Positions 28,224-38,438 of a stretch of DNA of 64,000 nt are shown piece by piece. The position numbers and the translations under genes were made by a program. Under the pieces are notes generated by a model. The model had not been told where the DNA came from. It saw only the letters and a program-made list of their open reading frames with translations, and did no database searches. This DNA comes from an uncultured Flavobacteriaceae bacterium (GTDB taxonomy: Bacteria > Bacteroidota > Bacteroidia > Flavobacteriales > Flavobacteriaceae): assembly GCA_947486785.1 (NCBI GenBank), contig CANKUU010000016.1, forward strand, positions 1 to 64,000, written 5' to 3'. Position 1 is the stretch's first letter. The number at the start of each line of letters is the position of its first letter.

Positions 28224-28433
28224 ATGAAAAAAAATATGGGCGGTACAGACCGCATTGTTAGACTTGTGGTAGCCGCAATTATTGGTGTTCTTTATTTCAC
28301 TAACGTGATAGAAGGCACTTTAGCATATATATTTATGACTCTTGCAGCAGTATTTGTTATAACAAGTTTTATTAGTTTTTGCCCTTTGTATAGCATCGTA
28401 GGCTTAAACACATGTAAGGTTAAAAACAATTAG
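28224..28433 (+). CDS. DUF2892 family membrane protein
   Basis: MGGTDRIVRLVVAAIIGVLYF...CPLYSIVGLNTC. Confidence 0.88.
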   Translation: MKKNMGGTDRIVRLVVAAIIGVLYFTNVIEGTLAYIFMTLAAVFVITSFISFCPLYSIVGLNTCKVKNN

Positions 28434-28634
28434 AATTATTTTTTGAGTTTAGTCTCATTCAATACGATTCTAAAAATATTTTAATTGCCGCTATTGCATA
28501 AAATTGTTCTTTAGTAAAGGGCTGTTTTACGTTTTATAGTGGCAATTAATTTTTTGGTAAAACTATAAAGTTTTCATCAAATTAGTTCAATGAATATTGC
28601 TTGCTTACCAATTGTAAAAAAAAATAGGAAACCT

Positions 28635-28916
28635 CTAATTATATTTTCTTTTAATAACATAGGTATATAACCACATAAGGGTAAAAGTCGGAATAAAGTC
28701 TAGTCCCGGAACTAATTCTTCAATAAAAGTAACTATACCGGCAGCTTTTCCTATTTTATCTTTGTACATGCGAGTCATAATCCAGCCCGCGAGCGGTGCC
28801 CATATCACATCTGAAAATTCTCCAATGTAAGGTAACGTAAAAGAGAGCATACCTATAGCATCAAAGAGCATACCTAAAAAAAGGTTTTTGTAGTTATATT
28901 TAATATCTTTTGACAT
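28635..28916 (-). CDS. hypothetical membrane protein
   Basis: 93-aa hydrophobic ORF. Confidence 0.65.
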   Translation of the reverse strand: MSKDIKYNYKNLFLGMLFDAIGMLSFTLPYIGEFSDVIWAPLAGWIMTRMYKDKIGKAAGIVTFIEELVPGLDFIPTFTLMWLYTYVIKRKYN

Positions 28917-29181
28917 AGGTGGATGTATCTATTTCTGGAGGGAAATGTTCAAATTTAGTGCCAAATAATGGTAAGACCATAATTAAAACTTTTCCTTTTA
29001 GTGCTAGCCCATTTTTACGTGTTTACCAAACTAGGCTAGCTCTTTAAGAGAAAGTTTAAAGCTTTAGTGGTAGGTAAGCATTTAGAACGTACTAATGGTA
29101 CTATTTTTATCTATTTTATCGAACAAACCAAGCTGTTTTCTATGGATTTTAATCAAAAAGTATAATCTTTAACACCCCTAT

Positions 29182-29781
29182 CTAAGAAAGATCTGAGCTA
29201 ATTAACTTTAAAAACTCGTTCCTTGTTTCTATTTTTTCAAATTGACCCCTAAAGCCAGAGGTTGTAGTTACCGAGTTTTGTTTTTGAACACCTCGCATCA
29301 TCATGCACATGTGCGAAGCTTCAATTACTACCGCAACACCTTTTGGTTGCAAAGTATCGTTAATACACTCTAAAATATCATGTGTTAAGCGCTCTTGCAC
29401 TTGCAATCGTCGAGCAAAAACATCAACAATACGTGGTAGTTTACTAAGACCAACGATATGACCATTAGGTATGTACGCAATGTGTGCCTTTCCAAAAAAT
29501 GGAAGCATATGATGTTCACACAACGAGTAGAGTTCAATTCCCTTAACAATAACCATATCGTCATAATCTTCCTTAAACATTGCACCTTTTAAAATATTTG
29601 CTGCATTTTGTTGGTAACCCTGAGTAAGAAATAACATAGCCTTTGCTGCTCGTTCGGGCGTCTTTAAAAGCCCCTCTCTATTGACATCTTCGCCTATTTC
29701 ATTAATTATTGAGGAATAGCGCTCTCTAACTTCATCTGTAATTTCTAGGTTGTATTCTTCAAGATTTCTATAGGAGTCCAT
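29182..29781 (-). CDS. folE: GTP cyclohydrolase I
   Basis: [39 protein letters not shown]. Confidence 0.96.
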   Translation of the reverse strand: MDSYRNLEEYNLEITDEVRERYSSIINEIGEDVNREGLLKTPERAAKAMLFLTQGYQQNAANILKGAMFKEDYDDMVIVKGIELYSLCEHHMLPFFGKAHIAYIPNGHIVGLSKLPRIVDVFARRLQVQERLTHDILECINDTLQPKGVAVVIEASHMCMMMRGVQKQNSVTTTSGFRGQFEKIETRNEFLKLISSDLS

Positions 29782-30003
29782 AAGATGTATTATTGAATTT
29801 TTATTAAAAAATAGTGGTCAAATTTAACTATAAATTTGTTTTAAAAATAGTTAATGGATGATTAACTAAGCTATATATAAAAATCGTGGAAGTGTGATTC
29901 TTTTTAACAAATTACGCAGTCATTAAAATATAATCAGAATAGAAGTACTCTATTTTGCCATGTCCACCCTATTGTTTAATTTTCCGTTCTTTAAATTTCA
30001 ACT

Positions 30004-30663
30004 ATGATTGTTGCTGCTAATATTCAAAAATTTTATGGAAAGCTTCACGTTTTAAAAGGAGTTGATTTACATATAAAAAAGGGGGAAGTAGTTTCTATTG
30101 TAGGCGCTTCTGGGGCAGGTAAAACAACTTTACTTCAAATATTAGGCACCTTAGATGTACAATCAAAATCAAATGCTAGTAGCTTAAAATTAAACAATAT
30201 AGAAGTAACAACATTAACTGATGCTGCATTGGCCAAATTTAGAAATAAGCACATTGGTTTTATTTTTCAATTTCATCAACTGCTACCGGAGTTTACAGCT
30301 TTAGAGAATGTATGTATACCCGCATTTATAAAAAAAACACCTAAAAAGGAAGCTGAAAGTAGAGCTAAAGAATTACTCAGTTTTTTAGGACTTTCTCATA
30401 GATACAACCATAAACCAAGTGAATTATCTGGTGGTGAACAGCAGCGTGTTGCTGTTGCAAGAGCTTTAATTAACAACCCTTCTATTATTTTTGCTGATGA
30501 ACCAAGTGGAAATTTAGATTCTGAAAGTGCCGATAATCTTCATAAGCTATTTTTTGAATTAAGAGATAAATTTGGGCAAACCTTTGTTATTGTTACACAT
30601 AACGACCAGTTGGCTAATTTGGCTGATCGCAAACTAGTTATGGTTGATGGTAAAATACAGTAG
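30004..30663 (+). CDS. ABC transporter ATP-binding protein (LolD/MacB-like)
   Basis: [37 protein letters not shown]. Confidence 0.92.
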   Translation: MIVAANIQKFYGKLHVLKGVDLHIKKGEVVSIVGASGAGKTTLLQILGTLDVQSKSNASSLKLNNIEVTTLTDAALAKFRNKHIGFIFQFHQLLPEFTALENVCIPAFIKKTPKKEAESRAKELLSFLGLSHRYNHKPSELSGGEQQRVAVARALINNPSIIFADEPSGNLDSESADNLHKLFFELRDKFGQTFVIVTHNDQLANLADRKLVMVDGKIQ

Positions 30664-31025
30664 TAACTACCGCGAATAGTATAGCTTATAAATCTTAGAT
30701 AATTCTTTAAAAAATATATTTTAGACTTCTAAAATTGCATCTAAATATCAAAGATATCGATAAGAATATGGTTTCAAATATTGTTTAAACTAAACTTTCT
30801 TTTAGGGTTTTTAGCCTAAAAAAATGAAATAATTAGAGATCTGTTATAATCCGAAAAGTAGTATCAAAAATTTGCTGCTTTTTGCATGCTTGCCTTTTTC
30901 CATTTTTAGTAGCTCGTCAAGTTTTTATTGGGCTTTATTTGAGTTTATTTAGGTAAGCTACTATTCATTAATTTTATACTCATAAGTCCAATAATTATTT
31001 TGTACTTTTTTAACCTTGAATAAGA

Positions 31026-31790
31026 ATGACTAGAAATGAACTTAAAGAATTTCTCGATAGTAAAGTGGAGCAGTATAATCGACCTGAATTTTTAGATAGC
31101 GATCCAATTCAGATTCCACATCGTTTTACCAAAAAAGAAGATATTGAAATTAGTGCATTTTTAACCGCCACAATCGCCTGGGGAAACCGAAAAAGTATTA
31201 TCAAAAATGCTACTCAATTGATGGCATTGCTAGATGAAGCCCCTTATGATTTTATTCTTAATCATCAACAAACCGATTTAGAGAAGCTTTCTGTATTTGT
31301 GCATCGTACCTTTAATAGTATTGATTTAAATTTCTTTATTCGAAGCCTTAAAAATATTTATATTAATCACAACGGATTAGAAAATGTCTTTTTAGAGCAT
31401 ATCATATCAGAGCAATTGCAACCTGCTATTTCAGGTTTTAAAAGAACATTTTTTGAAATTCCACACCCTGCAAGAACAACCAAGCATGTTAGTGACCCTG
31501 ACAAAGGTTCTGCCGCAAAACGAATTAATATGTTTTTGAGATGGATGGTTAGAGACGCATCAACTGGTGTTGATTTTGGAATATGGAATTCTATTAGTCC
31601 CGCTATACTTTCGTGCCCTTTAGATGTGCATTCAGGAAAAGTAGCTCGAAAACTGCAATTACTAAATCGAAAACAAAATGATGCCAAAGCCTTGGTTGAA
31701 TTAGATTTTAACCTTAGAGCATTAGATGCAAAAGACCCTGTAAAGTACGACTTTGCTCTTTTTGGCTTAGGTGTTTTCGAAAATTTTTAA
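31026..31790 (+). CDS. TIGR02757/DUF2400 family protein
   Basis: AFLTATIAWGNRKSIIKNA; KRINMFLRWMVR; CPLDVHSGKVARKL. Confidence 0.88.
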   Translation: MTRNELKEFLDSKVEQYNRPEFLDSDPIQIPHRFTKKEDIEISAFLTATIAWGNRKSIIKNATQLMALLDEAPYDFILNHQQTDLEKLSVFVHRTFNSIDLNFFIRSLKNIYINHNGLENVFLEHIISEQLQPAISGFKRTFFEIPHPARTTKHVSDPDKGSAAKRINMFLRWMVRDASTGVDFGIWNSISPAILSCPLDVHSGKVARKLQLLNRKQNDAKALVELDFNLRALDAKDPVKYDFALFGLGVFENF

Positions 31791-31858
31791 TTAAACTGCA
31801 ATTAGCAGTTATTTATGAAAGACTCTTTTAAATAGCATCAAGAGCAACTTTCAAAAAT

Positions 31859-31879
31859 ATGGTATTGATACCATTTTTT
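31859..31879 (+). terminator. Putative intrinsic terminator
   Basis: ATGGTAT-TG-ATACCAT followed by TTTTT. Confidence 0.55.
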
Positions 31880-31932
31880 GAGTAAAAAGCTCTTTTTTGT
31901 TCCTCTTAGCCGTACCACTAAAAAAACAAAGT

Positions 31933-32013
31933 ATGAGATATTTTACAATACTAATTTTTCTTATCGTTCTAAATTTTCAGGGTAGTATTGAAAAGGATTT
32001 TACCAATACATAA
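31933..32013 (+). CDS. 26-aa hydrophobic small ORF MRYFTILIFLIVLNFQGSIEKDFTNT
   Basis: Complete short ORF between two terminator-like hairpins. Confidence 0.3.
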   Translation: MRYFTILIFLIVLNFQGSIEKDFTNT

Positions 32014-32049
32014 AAAATGCCTCGAAAAAATAAATTTACAGGCATTTTT
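32013..32049. terminator. Putative intrinsic terminator
   Basis: AAAAATGCCT-loop-AGGCATTTTT. Confidence 0.6.
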
Positions 32050-32115
32050 AATCAATCTTATTTCCAAAATTTGTGTTGCTCCAGTAAGTACTTAATTGAA
32101 ATAAATTTAGATAAA

Positions 32116-32616
32116 TTATTTTTTTTCAAAGAACTTTCCTAAACCAAAGCGGCTAAGCATTTTCTTTTCAAAAGCCCAAAAGAATTTAAATTGACCTAAA
32201 AGCCAACCGAATGTTACAAGTAGTATTTGATAGAAGATTAAACTTATGACTAAAAATAGTACCCAATAAATAAATATGTTAAGATTTTCACGAGTGATTC
32301 CAATAAATTTAATAAAAGGTCGCCCAATTAACAGACTAGAACTACCTGTTATGGCAAAAACAATAAAGATTCTTATCATTTCCCAACGATACTCAACGAT
32401 CCATTTTTTTTCTAACCTTTTAAATAAAAAAAGGCAAATTCGCCCAATTAAATAGCTTAGTCCAACGGTTACGCTAAGGGTTAAAAAAAAATTAAATTCA
32501 TTCGTAATTATTTTTGCCAACTTATAAGAAGAATAGATTAAACCTAAGACACCAACTAATGGATAAAGTAATTGCCAATTTTCTTGTATTTGCCAATCTT
32601 CTTTGAACTTCTTCAT
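32116..32616 (-). CDS. conserved flavobacterial membrane protein (DUF6787-like)
   Basis: KKWIVEYRWEMIRIFIVFAITGSSSLLIGRP. Confidence 0.6.
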   Translation of the reverse strand: MKKFKEDWQIQENWQLLYPLVGVLGLIYSSYKLAKIITNEFNFFLTLSVTVGLSYLIGRICLFLFKRLEKKWIVEYRWEMIRIFIVFAITGSSSLLIGRPFIKFIGITRENLNIFIYWVLFLVISLIFYQILLVTFGWLLGQFKFFWAFEKKMLSRFGLGKFFEKK

Positions 32617-32656
32617 AATAATCTCTTCTAATAGAATTGCAAATATACAGCTGATT

Positions 32657-33133
32657 TTAAATTCGAGGCATAAATGATCCTAATCGTTGACGGTATTTGC
32701 GTTGAAAATATATGAAATAATTGTAGAGTTTGTAATTTACTTCATAACCATAGTCTATATGGCTTTGGTAGTTAATTTGCATTTCGTACAAACTCGGATT
32801 AAATCGTTGCGGCTGCATTACTCTTTGATTATAGGCAGTAACCATTATTACATTTCTATTTTCTAAATAGGACTGTGAATAGTAGCCTATAGGTTTAGCT
32901 GTACTAGCAAGCCAAGAATTAAAACCGGGTTCCACAATTATTATTTCATAGTTAGCATTCTCATTTGCAATAATAATAGTATCCGCTTGTTTTTGAGCAA
33001 AGGATATTTTTTCTGTATCACTAATATCTTTAAAAGCCGAAGTATTTTTAGTACTACCACAACTCGATATAAATAAAATTATAAGGCTAATAAAAGCAAG
33101 CACTATGGTTTTCTTCATACTTGTAAAATACAA
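32657..33133 (-). CDS. lipoprotein, DUF6146-like
   Basis: Lipobox SSCGST; YYSQSYLENRNVIMVTAYNQR. Confidence 0.6.
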   Translation of the reverse strand: MYFTSMKKTIVLAFISLIILFISSCGSTKNTSAFKDISDTEKISFAQKQADTIIIANENANYEIIIVEPGFNSWLASTAKPIGYYSQSYLENRNVIMVTAYNQRVMQPQRFNPSLYEMQINYQSHIDYGYEVNYKLYNYFIYFQRKYRQRLGSFMPRI

Positions 33134-33136
33134 AAA

Positions 33137-33162
33137 AAACCGCCTATTTTAGTAGGCGGTTT
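33137..33162. terminator. Bidirectional hairpin terminator
   Basis: AAACCGCCTA-TTTTAG-TAGGCGGTTT between 33133 and 33183. Confidence 0.7.
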
Positions 33163-33182
33163 GTATTTAGTTTTCTAAGCTT

Positions 33183-33818
33183 TTATTTTCCAAAAAGACC
33201 ACCAAGTAGACCACCAAGACCTCCAGATTTTTTGTCTCCTCCCATAACCATTCCGGCTACATCGTCTAAAATACTTCCGTCTCCATCAGCATCTAATAGT
33301 GTGGTAATTAAGCTTTGGTTTTCTTTTGGCTGACCACCTAACATACCTCCAAGCATTGAGTTTAAACCATTGGCATCACTGACGTTGCTTTGTGCTTTTT
33401 GCTTTCCTAAAACTCCCATTACAATTGGTGCCGCTATTTTAAGAATGTTTGCAATAGAGCCAGTATCCATACCTGATTTTGCACTAAGGGTAGTTTCTAC
33501 TTGAGATTGCTTATCTCCAAAAACATGTCCTAATATTCCTGCACCATCATCCAATACAGATTGATCAACTCCACCGTTAAAGAGTCCTCCTAAATTATCT
33601 AAAATACTACCATCATGTTTTGATGATAAGGCACTCATGAGGCCTTCTGCGCCTTGAGGTGAGGAGGCTACGTTTTTTTTCATTGCGCCTAGAAGTAATG
33701 GCATTGCCATACTCAATACGCTACCAGCTTTGCTTTCCGATTGACCTGTTTGGTTTGCAACGGCTCCAATTAATTGTTTCCCCATTGGGCCATTTAATAA
33801 ATCTAATAATCCTGACAT
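33183..33818 (-). CDS. DUF937 domain-containing protein
   Basis: Repeated LL-GAM-K / DGSILDDL motifs. Confidence 0.85.
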   Translation of the reverse strand: MSGLLDLLNGPMGKQLIGAVANQTGQSESKAGSVLSMAMPLLLGAMKKNVASSPQGAEGLMSALSSKHDGSILDNLGGLFNGGVDQSVLDDGAGILGHVFGDKQSQVETTLSAKSGMDTGSIANILKIAAPIVMGVLGKQKAQSNVSDANGLNSMLGGMLGGQPKENQSLITTLLDADGDGSILDDVAGMVMGGDKKSGGLGGLLGGLFGK

Positions 33819-33889
33819 TTAGTTCGTGTTTAAAATGTTAATAGCTCAAAGTACAAAAAAGAGATTACTCTCTAAAAAGTAACACTAAA

Positions 33890-34840
33890 TTATTTTAGTA
33901 AAGCTATTATTTGTCTTGCAAGTTCTATGCCAATTCTGTCTTGCGCTTCGTCGGTAGCAGCACCAATATGGGGTGATAGCGATATGTTAGGGTGCATTAA
34001 AATTCTTATTTCCGGCGAAGGTTCAGATTCAAAAACATCTAGTCCTGCAAAAGACAATTTTTTACGTTCAAGTGCATCTATCAAGGCAACTTCATCAATT
34101 ACACCTCCTCGAGCAGCATTTACAATGGCCGCCCCATCCTTCATTAAGGCAAATTCTTCTTTAGCAATTACATATTTTTGTTGAGCAGGAACATGAAGCG
34201 TTACAAAATCTGATTCTTTTAATAACTGTTCTTTTGAAATATGCTCTAGTTTAAAGGAAACCGATTGTTGGTCAAAGAAAGAAATTTCTAATGAAGTAGC
34301 GGCTACCGAAGGATCGCAATAAATTACCTTCATGCCAATACCTAGAGCAATTTTTGCTGTTTCTTGCCCTATTTTACCAAAACCTATTATTCCAAGGGTT
34401 TTTCCTCGTAATTCTATACCCTTCGCATAGGCTTTTTTTAACTGCTTAAAATTACTATCACCTTCTAAAGGCATATTTCGATTAGAATCATATAAAAACC
34501 GAACCCCTCCATAAAGATGTGCAAAAACCAGCTCGGCAACCGATTTAGAAGACGCATCAGGAGCATTAATAACTATCAAACCTTTGTCGCGAGCATGTGC
34601 TACGTCAATATTATCCATACCTACGCCACCGCGCCCAATTAACTTAAGGTTTGTACAAGCATCTATAAGCTCTGCTCTTACTTTTGTGGCACTACGAACT
34701 AAAAGTCCTGTGATCTTATTTTGGTTGATGAAATTAATTAATTGATCTTGTGCAACAGTGGTTGTTAAAACCTCAAAACCTGCTTCTTTTAAGGCAGCAA
34801 TACCTGGTTTTGATAAGCCATCATTTGCTAATATTTTCAT
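33890..34840 (-). CDS. serA: D-3-phosphoglycerate dehydrogenase-like 2-hydroxyacid dehydrogenase
   Basis: GRGGVGMDNID, TLGIIGFGKIGQETA, NAARGGVIDE; adjacent to serC. Confidence 0.88.
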   Translation of the reverse strand: MKILANDGLSKPGIAALKEAGFEVLTTTVAQDQLINFINQNKITGLLVRSATKVRAELIDACTNLKLIGRGGVGMDNIDVAHARDKGLIVINAPDASSKSVAELVFAHLYGGVRFLYDSNRNMPLEGDSNFKQLKKAYAKGIELRGKTLGIIGFGKIGQETAKIALGIGMKVIYCDPSVAATSLEISFFDQQSVSFKLEHISKEQLLKESDFVTLHVPAQQKYVIAKEEFALMKDGAAIVNAARGGVIDEVALIDALERKKLSFAGLDVFESEPSPEIRILMHPNISLSPHIGAATDEAQDRIGIELARQIIALLK

Positions 34841-34843
34841 TTA

Positions 34844-35908
34844 TTATCCTTTTCGTTCCATTTCACTCATGATATCTACTAAAACACCTACACTATCTAA
34901 AGAAAGAGCGTTGTACATGGATGCTCTATAGCCACCAACAGACCGGTGACCATTAAGTCCATTAATTCCTCCTTCTTTTAGCATTTTTTCAAATGTATCT
35001 TTTAGTTTTTCATCAGTAATATTAAAAGTGGCATTCATAATAGATCGATCTTCTTTATTGGCAAAACCTTCAAAAACAGGGCTTAGGTCAATTTCAGAAT
35101 ACAATAATCTAGCCTTTTTATTATTAATTTCCTCAATAGCAGCGATACCGCCCATGTCTTTCAGCCACTGTAAGGTTAGCATGGACACATATACTGGAAA
35201 TACAGCAGGCGTATTAAACATGCTATTTTTTTCAATGTGAACCTTGTAATCTAACATAGATGGAATTTGACGTGAAACCTTTCCTAAAATATCTTCTTTT
35301 ACAATTACTAGGGTAGTACCAGCCGGCCCCATATTTTTCTGGGCACCAGCATATATTAAATCAAATTGAGAAAAATCGATCACCCTTGAGAAAATATCAG
35401 AGCTCATGTCGCATATAAGCGGAGCGTTTACACTTGGAAATTTGTTAATTTGTGTTCCAAAAATGGTGTTGTTTGAGGTGAGATGTAAATAATCTAAGTC
35501 CGTCGGAATGGTATATCCTTTAGGTATATACTTAAAGTTTTCGTCTTTTGAAGATCCCACTTCAACCACTTCACCAAAATTCTTTGCTTCTTTGATTGCC
35601 TTATCACTCCAAGTTCCTGTGTTTAAATAACCTGCTTTGTTTTCTAAAAGATTGTAGGCAACCATTAAAAACTCCATAGAGGCACCCCCTTGTAAAAATA
35701 AGGCTTGATATCCTTTATCTTGCAGATCTAAAAGCTCCAATGCTAAGGAGCGTGCGGTTTCCATTACCTCAACAAACTCTTTGCTACGATGCGAAATTTC
35801 GAGAAGTGATAAACCCAAACCATTGAAATCCATAACTGATTCAGATGCCTTTAGTAAAACTTCTTGCGGTAATATACAGGGCCCTGCACTAAAATTGTGT
35901 TTTTTCAT
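34844..35908 (-). CDS. serC: phosphoserine aminotransferase
   Basis: HNFSAGPCILPQEVL, LFLQGGASMEF, IYAGAQKNMGPAG. Confidence 0.96.
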   Translation of the reverse strand: MKKHNFSAGPCILPQEVLLKASESVMDFNGLGLSLLEISHRSKEFVEVMETARSLALELLDLQDKGYQALFLQGGASMEFLMVAYNLLENKAGYLNTGTWSDKAIKEAKNFGEVVEVGSSKDENFKYIPKGYTIPTDLDYLHLTSNNTIFGTQINKFPSVNAPLICDMSSDIFSRVIDFSQFDLIYAGAQKNMGPAGTTLVIVKEDILGKVSRQIPSMLDYKVHIEKNSMFNTPAVFPVYVSMLTLQWLKDMGGIAAIEEINNKKARLLYSEIDLSPVFEGFANKEDRSIMNATFNITDEKLKDTFEKMLKEGGINGLNGHRSVGGYRASMYNALSLDSVGVLVDIMSEMERKG

Positions 35909-35999
35909 TACATGTTAAAATTTAGGTTTGGTATTCTTTGAAATATATTTGAATGTTAAAGGTCTTAATTTTATAGAGAACCATCCTCATAAAATTACA

Positions 36000-37049
36000 C
36001 TAATTCAAGGATGTTTTTAACAAGAATTCAACAGTATCAATGTTATCAGCATATTGGTTTAAAGCTGGGCATTGCGTCTGTCCAAATGAAATTTCATTTT
36101 CAATTGAAGCATTTGATACGACACATTGAATTTTATCTTTGTCTTCTTCCAAAAGGGCCTTTAAAGTATCTAATGATGAATAATGTTCATAAAACAAGGA
36201 GGCTATAGGAGAAGAGTAACTCGTATCTTCTTTTAGAATTAAAAAACCATTTTCAAGTAGTTTAAATTCACTCATTAAGTAAACGGCCTTATTGTAATCA
36301 TAATTATTGGCGTATTTTACACTATCTATAATGGTGTTATAATCATAAATAGCCTTAAAGAACAACTCGAAGTTGTAATCTTTGGGAACAAATATTTTAG
36401 ATACACTACGACAGCCAAGTCCGTAATAACGAAATATGTCTTCCCCCAACGCACGTAATTCTTCGGTAGTCTCATTTTCAGTTAATATGGCTACTGAATT
36501 TCTGTTTTTTCGTATTAAATGCGGGTATTTACCAAAGTAATGTTCAAAATACCGTGCGCTATTATTGCTGCCAGTAGCAATAACACTATTAAAATTTTCG
36601 AGTTTTTTATCGGTAAAAGTAATACGATTTTTAAGCGAGGGTTCTACTTCAATAAGATATTTTGAAAGTAATGGAAGTAAAACCTTGTCATTACTAGAAA
36701 GTTTGGCTAAAACTGAATTGCCTGTAATTAATACAGACAAAAAATCATGAAAGCCCACTAGTGGTATGTTGCCAGCCATAATTATGGCAACTGTTTTTGT
36801 TTCATTTTCCTCTAAATTGTATGGAGATAGCCAATTTTCGAGCTTTTCTTCGGTTAAAAGAGTAGCCCATCCATTTAGCGCATAGAGAATGTTCTCTTTG
36901 GTAAACCATCCGTTATGATGCTTTGCTAAGTTGATGGTTTCATGAAATAAAATATGCCATTTACTTTCTTGATCTTTAGTTGCACAAAATTCTCGTAAAA
37001 AAGCACCAAGTTTAACGAAAGCAGAAGTAGTTTTGCGATGGTCATTCAT
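36000..37049 (-). CDS. acyl-CoA reductase (LuxC-like)
   Basis: MAGNIPLVGFHDFLSVLITGN; ATGSNNSARYFEHYFG; GLGCRSVSKIFVP. Confidence 0.88.
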   Translation of the reverse strand: MNDHRKTTSAFVKLGAFLREFCATKDQESKWHILFHETINLAKHHNGWFTKENILYALNGWATLLTEEKLENWLSPYNLEENETKTVAIIMAGNIPLVGFHDFLSVLITGNSVLAKLSSNDKVLLPLLSKYLIEVEPSLKNRITFTDKKLENFNSVIATGSNNSARYFEHYFGKYPHLIRKNRNSVAILTENETTEELRALGEDIFRYYGLGCRSVSKIFVPKDYNFELFFKAIYDYNTIIDSVKYANNYDYNKAVYLMSEFKLLENGFLILKEDTSYSSPIASLFYEHYSSLDTLKALLEEDKDKIQCVVSNASIENEISFGQTQCPALNQYADNIDTVEFLLKTSLN

Positions 37050-37133
37050 ATATTTGTGAATAAATATTTTTGCGTTTACATTTGTACAAAAATAAGGATG
37101 CAGTAAGATATATTGCATAAAAGAAAAAGAAAT

Positions 37134-37487
37134 ATGGCAATTATAATAACCGATGAATGTATCAACTGCGGCGCCTGTGAACCAGAATGCCCAAATACTG
37201 CAATATATGAAGGTGCGGATGAGTGGCGCTATAGTGATGGAACGTCTTTAAAAGGGGATGTTATTTTGCCAGACGGCAAGGCTATCAATGCAGACGAGGT
37301 TCAAGAACCTATTAATGACGAAATTTATTACATTTCTCCCGATAAGTGCACCGAATGTATGGGCTTTCACGAGGAGCCACAATGTGCTGCTGTATGTCCT
37401 GTAGATTGTTGTGTACCTGATGAGGATCGGGTAGAGTCGGAGGATACACTACTTGCTAAACAGGCTTTTATGCATCCAGAAGAATAA
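37134..37487 (+). CDS. 2[4Fe-4S] ferredoxin
   Basis: [13 protein letters not shown] and [22 protein letters not shown]; start revised to 37134. Confidence 0.93.
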   Translation: MAIIITDECINCGACEPECPNTAIYEGADEWRYSDGTSLKGDVILPDGKAINADEVQEPINDEIYYISPDKCTECMGFHEEPQCAAVCPVDCCVPDEDRVESEDTLLAKQAFMHPEE

Positions 37488-37520
37488 ATAAACAGAAGAG
37501 AATGTTAATTAAATAAAAAA

Positions 37521-37550
37521 CCTTAACTCTTGCAGTTAAGGATTTTTTTT
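37521..37550. terminator. Rho-independent terminator
   Basis: CCTTAACT-CTTGC-AGTTAAGG-ATTTTTTTT. Confidence 0.85.
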
Positions 37551-37583
37551 TGATTTATTTTTTTGAGAGTACTTACTTTAATC

Positions 37584-38369
37584 TCATATTTTTGATAGCA
37601 TTTTTGCTGCAATTTCTTTTAATAATTTAGCGCAAACCATCGCAGTCATATCATCACGATCTCTTGTAGGATTATATTCAACAATATCTGCTCCAATAAT
37701 CGAAGTATTTATATTTTGTATAATATGTAAAACATCACGAGTACTAAGCCCACCGGGCTCGTGATGTGAAACTCCAGGAGCAAAAGCAGGATCTAAGCCG
37801 TCAATATCTAAAGATAAATAAATGGGGTTTTTAAAAACAGGGAGTGTGTTTTTATCAAAATCTTTCATTTGAATAATTTCTACTCCAAATTTATCTGCTT
37901 GATCTTGTTGGTGCTTAGATAGTGTTCTTATTCCAATTTGCACTAAACGGTTTGTAAGCTGATCTTCCATAATTCTTGCAAATGGGCAAGCATGAGAATA
38001 CCGATCTCCTTCAAAGTTATCATATAAATCTGAATGTGCATCTATATGAAGAATGTCAATAGGACCATATTTTTTACGATGTGCTTTTAGTAGGGGATAG
38101 GTGATAGAATGATCGCCACCTAAGGTGATTAAAGGTGTTTTGTCACTAATATTCTTAGTAGTAATATGTTCAATTTGAAAGTAATCGTCAATATTAAAAT
38201 CACCTTTATCATTCCATATTGTTGGTAGAATTTCATGCCCGTTTTCTGCAAAATAGTTAGCAGAAGTGCTGTGATATGCCTTTCGTATTAGAGGTGGGGC
38301 AAGCCGTGGTCCTCTCAAAAAAGAAGATTTTTTATCAAAAATAATACCTTGTAAACTAATTTTATTCAT
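37584..38369 (-). CDS. agmatinase/arginase (ureohydrolase) family protein
   Basis: LGGDHSITYPLL, HIDAHSDLYD, SLDIDGLDPAFAPGVSHHEPGG. Confidence 0.92.
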   Translation of the reverse strand: MNKISLQGIIFDKKSSFLRGPRLAPPLIRKAYHSTSANYFAENGHEILPTIWNDKGDFNIDDYFQIEHITTKNISDKTPLITLGGDHSITYPLLKAHRKKYGPIDILHIDAHSDLYDNFEGDRYSHACPFARIMEDQLTNRLVQIGIRTLSKHQQDQADKFGVEIIQMKDFDKNTLPVFKNPIYLSLDIDGLDPAFAPGVSHHEPGGLSTRDVLHIIQNINTSIIGADIVEYNPTRDRDDMTAMVCAKLLKEIAAKMLSKI

Positions 38370-38385
38370 GTTATAAAAATAAAAA

Positions 38386-38413
38386 AAAGCTATCCGATAA
38401 TGGATAGCTTTTT
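38386..38413 (-). terminator. Rho-independent terminator between the TonB receptor and the ureohydrolase
   Basis: AAAGCTATCC-GATAAT-GGATAGCTTTTT. Confidence 0.8.
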
Positions 38414-38438
38414 CATGAAAAACAATTAAACTAAATTC

